64,000 bases of DNA, taken from contig NC_133666.1 in the NCBI RefSeq assembly GCF_037893015.1, positions 567,209,237-567,273,236 on the forward strand, read 5' to 3'. A program made the translations under genes and the position numbers. The notes beneath the pieces are model-generated. The model had not been told where the DNA came from, made no database searches, and was given only the letters and a program-made list of their open reading frames with translations. Numbering within the stretch: position 1 is the stretch's first letter; each line of letters starts with the position of its first letter. Source of the DNA: Macrotis lagotis. Its lineage: Eukaryota; Chordata; Mammalia; Peramelemorphia; Peramelidae. This document shows, piece after piece, positions 47,910-58,851 of the stretch.

Positions 47910-49740
47910 TATATATATATATTGCATGAAGACCTTTAAGAAGCAGTGTAGAGTCATGCCATAAGTAAGGTATGATTTGTGACTGGAGAAGTCTAGGAGT
48001 TAGCTACTAGTTCTTCCACATGCAAGTTCTGTGACCTTGAGCAAGCCTGAACCTCAATTTCCTTATTAAAATGAAGTTAATATCATCTTTAACAATAATA
48101 AAGTAATAATAACTTAGTCTTCAAAGTATATTGCAAATATTATTTCATTTTATCTTCACAACACCCTTGAGAAGTTGATGATATTATGATACCTATTTTG
48201 TAAATGAGGCAGAAATTGCTAGTAAGTGCCTGACACCACATTTTAACATGTGTTCCTGTTTCCAAGGCAAGCACTCTATTCCATACCATCAAGCTGCTTG
48301 TGTTACATCATAGAGTTTTCCTGAGATTGATTCAAGTAGGATAAAATATGTACAGAATTTTGTCACCTCAAAACAATGAAATAATGTTCATCAATATCTA
48401 TTAATGCATCAGGCAAGTTGTTAAGTGCTAGGTGTAAGAATACAAAAGCACAAATAGCTAACAAATTTAGAGTCCTTATTAAACACTAAGTCTTGTGCTA
48501 AGAGCTTTAATATTATTATCTTATTGGATCCAATTATATCTTGTATGGCTGGGAAGGTGGGGCTGATTACTGCCAATGCCATTTTACAGATAAGAAAATC
48601 GAGGCAAATGGGTTAAATGACTTGGTCAGGGTCACACAACTACTAAGTTATCTGAAGCCAACTTTGAATCCAGGTCTTCCTGTAGGTCCAGCACTCTGTC
48701 TGCTGGACCTTAGGTACCCCTTGTGCAATCTATCCCTAAGAAACTTATATTCCATTGTTGAGAGACACATAAAATCATAGATAAATATAGAATTTGTGCA
48801 AATAATACCAAATGTTTGGAGCTGGATGAGTTGGGAAAGATGTAGACTTTGAGTTGAGCACAGAAGATGGGTAGAGGCTCTAGAATGTGGATGTGAAGAG
48901 GGAGAGAGCCAGGTCTGGGTGACAGTCACACCTGTAAAGTATGGTGATCCCATCTACTACTTAATAAACATGTCATTTATGTTTCTCAAAGGACCTGATC
49001 AAATGAATAATACTTTGCCCTTCCATGGAATTTTTTTTCCTACGAATAAATATCTTATCCAGGGAAGCTTACCAAAAAGTTTAAGGGGTCACAGAGTTTG
49101 GGAATTATAAGGACCTTTGAGGCTATGTAATTGAATCCAAAACACAGGATCATATATATTTACAACTTAAGGGAACATTTGAAATCATGTAGTTCAACCT
49201 TCCTCACTTTATAGAGACAGAGTGACCTGCCCTGTGTTCCATAGCTGCTAAGTATTTGAGGTGAATTTGAAATCCAGCTCTTTCTGTCTCCGAGTCCAGA
49301 TTTCTATACATTATACTACAAAGTATCTTATATATATTGCACATATCCTACTAAACATATTGGTCTCCCAACAACCTTCTATCCAGAGGCAACTAGCTGG
49401 CCCAGTAGTTAGAGATTTGAGCCTGGAATAAGGAAGACCTGAGTTAATATCCACCCTCAGGTACTTACTTTGGACAAGTCATTTAACCTCTGTATGTCTC
49501 AGTTTCTTTAATTATGAAATAGGGATAAAAATTTAGAACCTATTTCCCAGAGTTTTTGTGAAGATCAAATGAGAGATTTATAAAGCACTTAATAGTGCTG
49601 GCACAAAATAGGCATTGAATAAAGGTTTGTTTTTGTTCCTTCCACATATCTATTTTCTCCATTTTATACTATAGCCTTTGTAGACACCCCAAGGTTCATA
49701 TTTTCCATATTGCCAAATGAAGAGAATGATACAATTTACC
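47281..49740. other. Intron: SINE, MIR pieces, TA/CA tract
   Basis: 47735-47872 is a minus-strand tRNA-headed SINE ('ttcaatgatttacccagtgtcacacatctagtaagtgtcaaatgtctgagacc'). 47876-47922 is a mixed TA/CA tract. 48060-48300, 48480-48720, 49095-49320 and 49384-49640 are MIR/CORE-like copies. 47460-47600 is AT-rich. Confidence 0.55.
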
Positions 49741-52121
49741 TGTATCACACACACACACACACATACATATACATACATACACATGCACACATAGTTTTAA
49801 TTTTATTTCCCACTCAAACCCCAGCCAAATATAAATTCCACAGAATTAAAGAATCTTAAGAGATGAAAGCAATCTTAGATATCTTTTGCTCCAAGTTCCC
49901 TCATGAAATCCAAAAGATAGAAGAAAAGTGAAATGAGCTATATTAAAATTTTAGTTTAAATATATCCATGCCTGCCATGTTTCTCTCCTTGAACCCCTAT
50001 TTTAGTAGAACCTTCAGTTACTTGGACCTTCTCTTGAGCAGGGATGATAGTAATGAACACTCTGAATCCCCTGGGTTACTGCTTTAAGTTGGGCTAAGAT
50101 CTATCAATGGCTGAGGTTAGGAGTATTGGGGTGGGGAACCCAAGTAAAATGATCCTTTAGCAACCTAAGAATTAACAAACAAATCCCTCTAAGTCATCAT
50201 CATCATCATCATCCTCATTCATAATGAGGATGATGAAGATGAAAGATGAGAATGAGATAATAGCATTTGTGGTCACTTAAAAATATAAAATGTGATAGCC
50301 ATGCAAGACATAATTATCCCTATTTTATGAAAAAGAAAAGTAAATGTCAAATTTAAAGGCTTTCCAAGGTCACCTAGATGTTTATTTAAGTACTAGCACT
50401 AGTATCTGAAACTAAGTCTCTCCTGTTTCCAAGTCTTGTACTCTTACCATTGATCCAAGATTCCTGTAGTATGGAATGATATTTCCTAATCACTTTAATT
50501 AACTAGTATTTTAAAGTTCTGACATACATTTTTGCTTCCTCCTCCCACAATTTCTAATGAGAATCACAAAATCAAAAAAAAAATCTGAGTACAAGGGAGG
50601 ATCTCAGGCCATTGAGCTCTAGATATTTTTCAAACACAATTTCCCTATGGAATAGACCAAAATACCCTCCTAACAACATATGAAAGAATATCCCTTACAG
50701 CACAGTTGTTTCCAATAGGTCATCCAATGTCCAGGCCTTCAATCTGTGCCATGAAAGAGGCTAACCTGCTGGTGGCCTATGCAGTAACTAGGTCTTCCAA
50801 GGAAATGGACAGGTGCCTACTCCACCCAATTTGTCTTTTGCTCCCTAGGTTGTTCAGTTACACAATTGTGCAGAAGGGGCCAAAAGAGATGGCCCAGTTT
50901 CCAGCACAGTGTCTCTGTTAACAATACAAGAAGGGTGACTCTCCCTACTGTAGCAGTTGCCAACTCCTTCAAGTGATAAGGATTGATTACCAGTAAAGTC
51001 ATTTATTGATTCCTCAAAATTATGTTCATATAGCATCACAAAGGACAGGACAATCACCCCTTAATAGCAACACCGAGACTATGACAAGTATGTGGCAAAT
51101 GACACATGACTAATTACATCACTGACATCACACATATATGCAAGATAATTACAGGGCAAACAAAATTGAGATGTGCTTAGTCACAAACTTATTGTATGAA
51201 CCCCAAAGGGTAAGGTGTCAGGGGAGGAATGTGAGGTATGTTTAAGCTTTTACCAAAAATATTTCGGTGACTTTATTCAAAATGATCTGACAATCATTTT
51301 CACATGGAATTTGACTTAGCAGAAAATATACATATATTTATGAATACACACAAACATATCTATCTATATCTATAATATGTTTGTACCTATATATAAGTTA
51401 CAGATATCAATATATTTGTAGACAGATAGATGATAGATAGATCTGTGTATATTATAAACTTAATCCAAGTCTCCAAGCTGAAGGGTTTTAATTCAAAACA
51501 CATTGCTAAAATGCCTTTGGTGTCTCAGAGCCAATATAGCCCTGGATACTTCAAGCTTTGTGTTCCTCTTCCCCAGGCAGGCAGATGGAAGGCACAGATG
51601 ATGCCAGTAGGGAGAAATGGGAAATGGAAATGAAGTTTAAAAAAATTGCAAAAGATAATCTAGGTCAACTTTTCATGTATTTTTAAACCAATACCAGCAG
51701 GCTCTGTACATATGGTGTGGATTTCATATTTTTTTCTGGGCTCAGATATCATCCTGAATGGATGCAAAGGCAGGGGGCTCAGAAGGGAGGGGTAGCTGTG
51801 TGAAGCAATGGTATTTCACCTATTGATAATCATTCCTTTCTATTCTTCATTTCCTATTTTCTCAGACTTTTTGCTTAATTAAAGAGACATTCCCTTCACA
51901 ACAAGCCTTTTGCTACCTTTGATGGCAGAAATCCTTTTTGGAGAAGATGTAAGCTTAAAAGTTTAACTGAGAATCCAGCTGTCAGATTGTGAGGGCAAGT
52001 TAATAATATTAACCCCATGTTCTATTATTACCTAAATCCCTTTTTTTTCTTTTTTCATCCACTGAAAGATCATTCTAGGAAGTTCATATAAGGGCAAACA
52101 TTTTATTAAATGTATAATCCA
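49741..52121. other. Intron: CA tract, triplet hairpin, mostly unique
   Basis: 49747-49795 is an imperfect CA/TACA repeat. 50202-50240 is a CAT-triplet hairpin (see findings). 50260-50470 is MIR-like. 51350-51445 has TATC/TA-rich simple repeats. 50480-52080 otherwise holds no recognised element. Confidence 0.45.
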
Positions 52122-52369
52122 CATGCCTTGGTAAATATCCCCTTAATACACATTGTATATACATATATACATATATATTTAATTGTTTTAAATTTAAGGC
52201 AATGGAGTTAATTGACATGCCCAAGGTCACATAACTAGACAATTATAAAGTGTCTGAGGCCGGATTTGAACTCAGATACTCCTGACTCCAGGGCTGGTGC
52301 TCTATCCACTGTGCCACCTAGCTGCCCCCAATACACATTATATATTAAGGGGATATTTACCAAGGCATG
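52122..52369. repeat. 26-bp perfect inverted repeats split by a SINE
   Basis: The arm at 52122-52147 starts CATGCCTTGGTAAATATCCC. The arm at 52344-52369 is its exact reverse complement. Between them lies a minus-strand CORE-SINE with target-site duplications aatacacattgtatat (52145-52160) and aatacacattatatat (52330-52345). Removing the SINE and one duplication leaves a 63-base, almost perfect palindrome. Confidence 0.9.
52161..52329 (-). mobile_element. tRNA-derived CORE-SINE in the loop of a palindrome
   Basis: Antisense 'aaggcaatggagttaattgacatgccc', 'ggtcacataactagacaattataaagtgtctgaggccgg', 'ctatccactgtgccacctagctgcccc'. Target-site duplications of 16 bases, with one mismatch, are on both sides. 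Confidence 0.93.
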
Positions 52370-52445
52370 AAGTCACACAAATGAGGGGAAAGAAAGAACA
52401 AGCTGTGACTATTCACTTTTTTCTATGTATGCATGTCTTAATGTT

Positions 52446-52670
52446 GGCATAGCTGGGTCTGGAATCAGAAAGACCCATCTTGAGTCCAAATTTGACCTCA
52501 AATACTTACTAGATATGTGACCCTAAGCAAGTCATTTAACCTTGTTTGCTTCAGGTTCCATATCTTTTAAATGAGTTGGAGAATGAAATGGCAAACCACT
52601 CCAGTACCTGCCAAGAAACCCCCAAATGGAGTCATGACATGACTGAAAATAGCTAAACAGCTAAACAGCA
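52446..52670 (+). mobile_element. MAR1-type SINE, sense
   Basis: 'ggcatagctgggtctggaatcagaaagaccc', 'tgaccctaagcaagtcatttaacc', 'gaaatggcaaaccactccagtacctgccaag', 'cccaaatggagtcatgacatgactg'. The tRNA head is decayed. Confidence 0.85.
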
Positions 52671-52739
52671 AGGGGAAAACATTTGGCAAAATGTGCTATT
52701 GAACTAATTTTCGGGGTTGCAGCAATGTTGCTACAAGTC

Positions 52740-53040
52740 AATAAGCACAATAATTCCTATTTACATAGTATTTTTTTTATTAGAAAGCATTTTCGACTCA
52801 GAACTCCATTTGTTCCTCACAATAACCTTATGTAGCCTATTTTGAGTCTTATATACATCGTGCAGATGAAGAAACAGTATTGATAAAATGAAATGAACCA
52901 CCTGAAGTCACATAGCAAATAAATTGTGGAGCTAGTATTTGAATTCAGGATTCATGACTATACAAGACTTGTATTCTTTCCACTATATCATATTGTCATG
53001 GCATAGATGCTGTGTTAAATGCTGTTTTTTTCTTTTCAAG
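52740..53040. other. MIR-like sequence
   Basis: 'ctcacaataaccttatgtagcc', 'gcagatgaagaaacagtattg' and 'cctgaagtcacatagcaaataaattgtggagctagtatttgaattcagg' form an antisense-like MIR. It ends near 53000. Confidence 0.55.
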
Positions 53041-53044
53041 AAAA

Positions 53045-53850
53045 TCTCCCCTACTGATCATTGTTGGAAGGGTAGTGGGAAATCTGGGACACTATTACAT
53101 TGTTGGTGGAGCTGTGAACCCATTCAACCTTTCTGGAGAGAAATTTGGAACTATGCCCAAAGGGCAATAAAAATGTGCATACCCTTTGATCCAGCAATAC
53201 CACTACTGGGTCTATATCCTGAAGAGACGATGAAAAAAAGGTAAAAACATCACTCATACAAAAATATTCATAGCAGCCCTGTTTGTGGTAGCAAAGAATT
53301 GGAAAGTAAATGTCCTTCAATTGGGGAATGGCTTAGCAAACTGTGGTATATGCATGTCATGGAGCACTATTGTTCTATTAGAAACCAGGAGGGATGGAAA
53401 TTCAGAGAAGCCTGGAGGCTGAGTGACATGAGCAGAACCAGAAAAACACTGTACACACTAACAGCAACATGGGGGTGATGATCAACCTTGATGGACTCGC
53501 TCATTCCATCAGTGCAACAATCAGGGACACTTTTAGGCTGTCTGCAAGAGAATACCATCTGTATCCAGATAAAGAACTGTGGAGTTTGAACACAGTTCAA
53601 TTTGATTTAGAAAGTTTAATTTAGAAAAAAATGATATCTTATTGTCTGATCTTGTCATTTCTTACACTTTATGTTTCTTCCTTAAGGATATGATTTCTCT
53701 CTCATCACACTCAATTCGGATCAATGTACAACATGGAAACAATTGTAAAGACTGACAAATTGCTTTCTGTGGGGGTGGGGTGGGGGAGGTAAGTAAGATT
53801 GGGGGAAAAAATTGTAAAACTCAAAATAAATAAAATCTTTAATTAAAAAT
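53045..53850 (+). mobile_element. 5'-truncated L1 LINE, ORF2 C-terminus and 3' UTR
   Basis: It begins abruptly in ORF2. The frame up to 53241 still shows the L1 C-terminal HCWWSCEPIQPFWREIW and FDPAIPLLGLYPEE motifs, then hits a stop after KKR. Downstream are 'gtagcaaagaattggaaagtaaatgtcc', 'tcaattggggaatggcttagc' and the marsupial L1 3' end 'gggggaaaaaattgtaaaactcaaaataaataaaatctttaa'. 5' truncation is the usual fate of L1 copies. It is a dead fragment. Confidence 0.92.
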
Positions 53851-54097
53851 GTCTCCTTTAGCTAAGTTTACTTGTCAGTAACCAGATTAAATTTTCTTAG
53901 GGCATAGGATATAGGAGATGTTAAACACTATAGTGGAACATATTAGGGAAAAAGACAAGAAACACTGGTAAAGGCAGTTAAGATTCCTGGATAATATGGA
54001 AGAAAGGCATACCATTTCCCTTCCTTCTCTTCCTTATCTATCATTGAAATTTCTGATTAGATATAAAGTTGCTGGCAGTTAATTTAGCACTATTTTT

Positions 54098-54480
54098 TAG
54101 GAAGACCTGTCTTTGTGAGTTCAAATTCAGCCTCAGTCACTTACTATGTGATCCTGGGTAAGTCATTTAACCCTATTTGCCTTAGTTTTCTCATCTATTA
54201 AAAGAGCTAGAGAAGAAAATGGCATACCATCCAGTATTTCTTTTTTTTTAGCTTTTTTTTGCAAGGCAATGGGGTTAACTGGCTTGCCCAAGGTCACACA
54301 GCTAGGTAATTATTAAGTGTCTGAGGCTGGATTTGAACTCAGGTACTCCTGACTCCAGGGCCGGTGCTCTATCCACTGTGCCACCTAGCTGCCCCCCCCC
54401 ACTCTAGTATTTTTGCCAAGAAAACACCAACTGGGATCATGAAGAGATGGACAAGAACTGAAAAACAATTAACCACAACA
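54098..54480 (+). mobile_element. MAR1-type SINE, split by a younger SINE
   Basis: Left part 54098-54240: 'gagttcaaattcagcctcagtcac', 'gtgatcctgggtaagtcatttaaccc', 'catccagtattt'. Right part 54401-54480: 'ctctagtatttttgccaagaaaacacc', 'gggatcatgaagagatggac'. The two parts join in register across the insert. Confidence 0.88.
54241..54400 (-). mobile_element. tRNA-derived CORE-SINE nested in MAR1
   Basis: Antisense, close to the family consensus: 'ttttgcaaggcaatggggttaactggcttgcccaagg', 'agctaggtaattattaagtgtctgaggctgg', 'ccggtgctctatccactgtgccacctagctgcccc'. Flanks ccagtattt (54231) and ctagtattt (54404) suggest the duplicated target. The nesting shows that this family was active after MAR1. 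Confidence 0.93.
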
Positions 54481-54529
54481 ATATGATACTTTAAGAATTA
54501 TAGAGTACATATGTATACTACCTAATGTC

Positions 54530-54968
54530 TCTTCATCCATCACAACTGGACTTTTTAAGGATGAAGAAATTGAGGTTCAGAGAAGTATTTTGCTTAAGTT
54601 CCCAACACTTACGAAAAGCAGGATTAGAACCCCAAACTCCCCTGATTCTAGGCCTACCACTCTCCTTGTCATACTATAATGTGTATAGGCAATATCACAT
54701 TTTTAAACTTCTTATGTAAGCTTGTCCCAATGTAATATTTATATAGTCCTTTAAGGTTTGCAGAGTGAAATTCAAAAAGCATACATAGACATAGATGATA
54801 CACACACACACACACACACACACATATTTTATCTCATTGGTTCCCCATGACAATCAATCATTATCATAAAGAAATTGAAGTTAAGAGAGTCAAGTGAATT
54901 GTCCAAAGTCACATAGTTAATAAGCATTTGAGGGCTTAAAACTCAGGTCTTCTTGACTTCAAGTCTAG
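54530..54968. other. MIR-like sequence and CA run
   Basis: 54530-54670 and 54720-54965 are MIR/CORE-like antisense ('gatgaagaaattgaggttcagagaag', 'gtcaagtgaattgtccaaagtcacatag'). A CA run is at 54801-54824. Confidence 0.5.
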
Positions 54969-54988
54969 TCTATCTATCTGTCTATCTG

Positions 54989-55037
<49 letters not shown>

Positions 55038-55071
55038 AATCTATAATGTATCATCTATCTATCTATCTATC

Positions 55072-55141
<70 letters not shown>

Positions 55142-55157
55142 ATCTATCTAATCTACT
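54969..55157. repeat. (TATC)n / (GATA)n tetranucleotide array, about 190 bp
   Basis: Long runs of tatc/ctat units with a few 'tgtc' and 'atcatc' interruptions (for example 55021-55063 and 55100-55142). It probably arose from the tail region of a MIR-like copy. Likely highly length-polymorphic. Confidence 0.97.
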
Positions 55158-55167
55158 AGGTCATAGT

Positions 55168-55398
55168 GGGCAGCTAGGCAGCACAGTGGATACACTACAT
55201 GGGGAATCAGAAAGACTCATCTTGAGTTCAGATCTGACCTCAGACATTTTCTAGCTGTGTGATTCTGGACAAGTCACATATCTATGTTTGCCTCAATTTC
55301 CTCATCTGTAAAATGAGCTGGAGAACAAAATGTATCTTTGCAAAGAAAATTCCAAATGGGGTCATGAGGAATGGAACACAATTGAAAAATGACTGAAT
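55168..55398 (+). mobile_element. MAR1-type SINE, sense
   Basis: 'gtgggcagctaggcagcacagtggatacac', 'gttcagatctgacctcagacattttctagctgtgtg', 'cctcatctgtaaaatgagctggag', 'ccaaatggggtcatgaggaatgg', 'cacaattgaaaaatgactg'. Confidence 0.9.
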
Positions 55399-55779
55399 AT
55401 CAAGGTCATACTATCTTTTACCAAATCTTCATCAGGTTTATTATCAATATAATTTTATTGCCAAAATTAAAGTTTTGTTCCTTGTTTCCACTGCAGGAAA
55501 TTAAAGGCAAGGGTGAAAGATGACATCATACTCTAATCCTACCCCCTTTTGTATGACTGTGACTATATATATATTTATTAAAAATGCAGTTTGGAAAACA
55601 ACTCCATTCCCAGTTTCTTTAAATGCTACTGAAATAGTGTTCTCTCATATATAGTTCAACAAGCAATTAATAGATTCCTACTGTATGAAGGACACTGTGC
55701 TGGACTGGGATCTAAGGGAAATAGAATTTAGATAATGCATGATTCCTGTCCTCATGAAGCCAACAGTCTCTTAGAAAAT

Positions 55780-57130
55780 AACAGAAAAGATGCTGCATAT
55801 TTAATTGATTTACTATAATATACTGTCTGTCACCGACAGGTTAAATCCAAACATTTTTATCATGAAATCCTAAAATAGAGTAGCAGGCTAGGATATCAGC
55901 CTTTTGTTTCGATTAATGAGTTTGAATGCCCTTGGGATTCAACATTTGCCTAGCAGATGAAAAACACTTTATGACTCATTTGTTTTAGACAACATTTGCA
56001 ATCCAACCTCACACATTTGGGAGAGCCAGGCCAGAGAAGTGAATAGTCAAAGAGGAAGTGTGCTGTTGAATGCAATATATCAAATCAGTAAGTAAATCCC
56101 ATGGGCCATAAAAGACTTTCAGGAATTCTACTGGCTGTACCAGAAGATTGGCAGGACATTAGAATTTAAATCAGCCAAAAAGATGTCAGGCTAATTTTGC
56201 TTTGAATAAATTTCCTACAGAATTGAAGACCATGTTTATGCCTTCTCCTCATCACATGACTTGGCTATTCTCTAATAATGAGTGTGAAGCTTCTCGATTT
56301 ACTTAGGAGCCATTTCCCTTAGGTGAACTATTTGCACACATAATGCCAAATAGAATTCCTTATGGCTGTTCTCCGTAGTCCCCATGGTATGCATACTACT
56401 GGGTGATGGCTGACTTTGGTTTTGCAAACACATGAGGTACAAATCTCAGAAATAGAGTTAGAAAATGTTAAGCACTCAACCTCTCCTTAAAAAAAGATTA
56501 GGATTGCACAAAAGATATTCCCATGTAATTAAAAAAAGCCCGATTTCTTTTAAAGTTAGTTATGGAATATTGCTAACAGGCTTTCTTGAAAGACAGGAAG
56601 AAACTGGCTTTGTAAGCTTCATTCTTCCCCTTCCAATTATGGATTTTTAACCCAGGGTGTTGCCCATAGAAATGAATAATCTGTGACAAGCATCGTTACT
56701 TACTTAAAAGGTGAGCTTCAGAGACTGTCATTGCAAACATGGTCACTGCAAACAAGTCCTTGTGGCCACTTCTGATGCTTTGTCTTTGGCAGGGACAAAC
56801 CATGTGCATTTTCATCTCTCCGTGGAGTGGAGTTTCAAAGTGGTGTATCCATGGAGACAGAGCCTCCTTGCATTTGCAGGTCAAGTAAGCAAATCTGCCC
56901 GGCACCATAGCAACAGGAGGCAGAGTAAGATTGGGCCTATCAGTAAAAAGTATTTTCTCTCCCACCCACCTAGGAGAATGCAGCATTCTGCATGAAATGC
57001 TTGCTTTCATGAATGGAACACAACCATTTTGTAACAAAGTGCCAGAAAGCAAATGCTGCATTGGCAAAGGGAGAGACCAACATTTTTCAGGATTTTAGTG
57101 GATGTTTTCCCAAGCTGACAGTTACAGCAG
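55780..57130. promoter_or_regulatory. Repeat-free island with two X-box-like motifs
   Basis: About 1.35 kb without any recognised interspersed repeat, unusual in this window, with moderately GC-rich and structured sequence at 56700-57100. Two candidate RFX-type X-boxes are present: GTATCCATGGAGAC at 56845-56858 and GGCACCATAGCAAC at 56901-56914 (half-site AGCAAC exact). A GTAAGT 5' splice-site match sits on the minus strand at 56703-56698, so a non-coding alternative first exon of SYBU is conceivable. A conserved enhancer is the other reading. The minus-strand open frame at 56696-57067 has no syntabulin similarity. Confidence 0.4.
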
Positions 57131-57139
57131 AAGTTACAG

Positions 57140-57400
57140 TAAACAAAGGTAAGAATATAATCCCCCAAAATAAAACCATTTGAAATCCTATATTAAGTTT
57201 GTTGCATTTTTCATGACCCTTCTTAGTTTACAAAATGAGTTTCATCATTTATATCTTTAAAGAATCTCAATAAACAAGGGTAAAAGTACATACCAAAAAT
57301 CAAAACCCTTTGAAATCCTATAGCAAGTTTGTTGCATTTTTAATGCTACTTTTTAGTTCACATAGTGATTTTCATGATTCATATCCTTATAGAATCTCAT
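57140..57400 (+). repeat. Tandem duplication, two diverged copies of about 130 bp
   Basis: Copy 1 (57140-57270) and copy 2 (57271-57400) align throughout: taaacaaagg/taaacaaggg, tgaaatcctatattaagttt/tgaaatcctatagcaagttt, gttgcatttttcatg/gttgcatttttaatg, agaatctcaa/agaatctcat. Divergence of roughly 20-25% by eye indicates an old duplication. Confidence 0.88.
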
Positions 57401-58850
57401 TCAAGGACCAGGATAGACTGATTCATTCACTGGATAAACATTTTCCAGCGACTGCTCCCTGTAAAACACTGTACTTACTCTACACTAATGGAAGTAAAAA
57501 AACCAAACTAAAAAAGACGCAATCACCTTAATCTGGTTGGGGTGAAGAGAGCAATGCTAAAGAGAAATTATATATATATATATATATATACATGCATATA
57601 TGCATGTATATATAAACATGATACTAACTAGTGTCCTAAATACTAAAGAAAATAAGAAGTATCAGAGTTTATAAGGGAGAATATTAATTATGTCTGTAGA
57701 ATCAGAGAAAACTTCAGGTTCAGAGGTAGCATTTCAGTCAAGTTTGAAGCATGGGTAGGATTTCAATTGAATGATATGGGAGAGAAAATTCTAGATATTA
57801 AATCAAAACTGTTGAGGAAGAAGAGCATGCTTTGGATAGACTGTAGGGTTTATTAAAGGAGAATAGTGTGAAATGTGGCCATTAAAATTCACTAGAGTAA
57901 GACAGTTGCAGACCTTAGGAAACTGGACTTTATTCAATAGACACTAGTTAGCTACTTAAGGCTTTAGGGCAGCTAGAAAGGTACAATAAATATAGCTCCA
58001 GTCCTGGAGTAAGGAGGACTACATACTAAAAAATATTTGCTTATTAATTACCTATGATACATGAATAGCTCCTAAATTATTCCTCCCCAGTTGAATGGAG
58101 ATTACCACTTGTGGTTTTGCAGATATTTTTGCTTCAGTGGTATACATGCTAAAAACTATACAGTATTTAGACACCTGTTATATCTTAGGAGCACTGAGGA
58201 TACAAAGGTAATATGAAAAATAGCCCCTTGATCTCATACTCTCCTATTTTAATTTCAGCCAGAAAGGCTTTCCCAATTAGTAGTCAAAAAAGAATCCACC
58301 ACCTGCAGATAGCTTCATATAGTAATCATCTTGCTTGTAAGGAACATATTCATGTAGTATAACAAATAAGAAGCAAAATTGAAGACAAAAACAAAAACTG
58401 AGTCAAGGACAAAAATAAAAGGTGATCTTTATGCACATACAACCCCTATCCCAATACCTTTCTCACTATAGTCACCAGCAATACCATGAACTTTTCTAGA
58501 CTTTTCAAACAAATTAATTTTTAATTTCATCTATCCTTTAATCTCAACACCAAATTTACCTTATGTGTTACAAATTTTTCTTCCATATTATCTCATCGTC
58601 ATCCTATTCTCTTCATTTTCAGAATCACCAATAACAATACTTAATTCCTGATTTCTTATTACTCCCTAATGAGACCTTTTGGTTTTATTTAATTGGCTAG
58701 TTAACTTTTTAATTAGACAAATATGAACAAGTATATTTGAGATTTATTTAATAATCAAATATTAATTCATAGAATCATAGGATCATAGATTTGTAACAGA
58801 AGTGATCTTAGAAATCATCTGGTCTAATAGAGATCAAAGAAATAGTTAAG
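57401..58850. other. Intron with TA/CATG tract and repeat fragments
   Basis: 57571-57612 is a TA tract followed by CATGCATA units. 57690-57960 is a fragment of the interspersed family seen at 29850-30660. 57965-58021 is a 5' stub of a tRNA-headed SINE ('agggcagctagaaaggtacaataaa'). 58760-58830 is a MIR-like piece. The rest is not recognised. Confidence 0.5.
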
Positions 58851-58851
58851 G

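Noticed and set aside
52939..53244. 101-aa open frame with HCWW and FDPAIPLLG motifs as a gene
   Set aside because: These motifs are the C-terminus of L1 ORF2 in a 5'-truncated dead copy. The N-terminal part of the frame is unrelated MIR-like sequence.
54969..55157. CRISPR-like array
   Set aside because: It is a tetranucleotide microsatellite with no spacers, in a vertebrate genome.
56696..57067. 123-aa minus-strand open frame as a new protein
   Set aside because: No known domain or syntabulin similarity and no start context. The non-coding, possibly regulatory reading is simpler.
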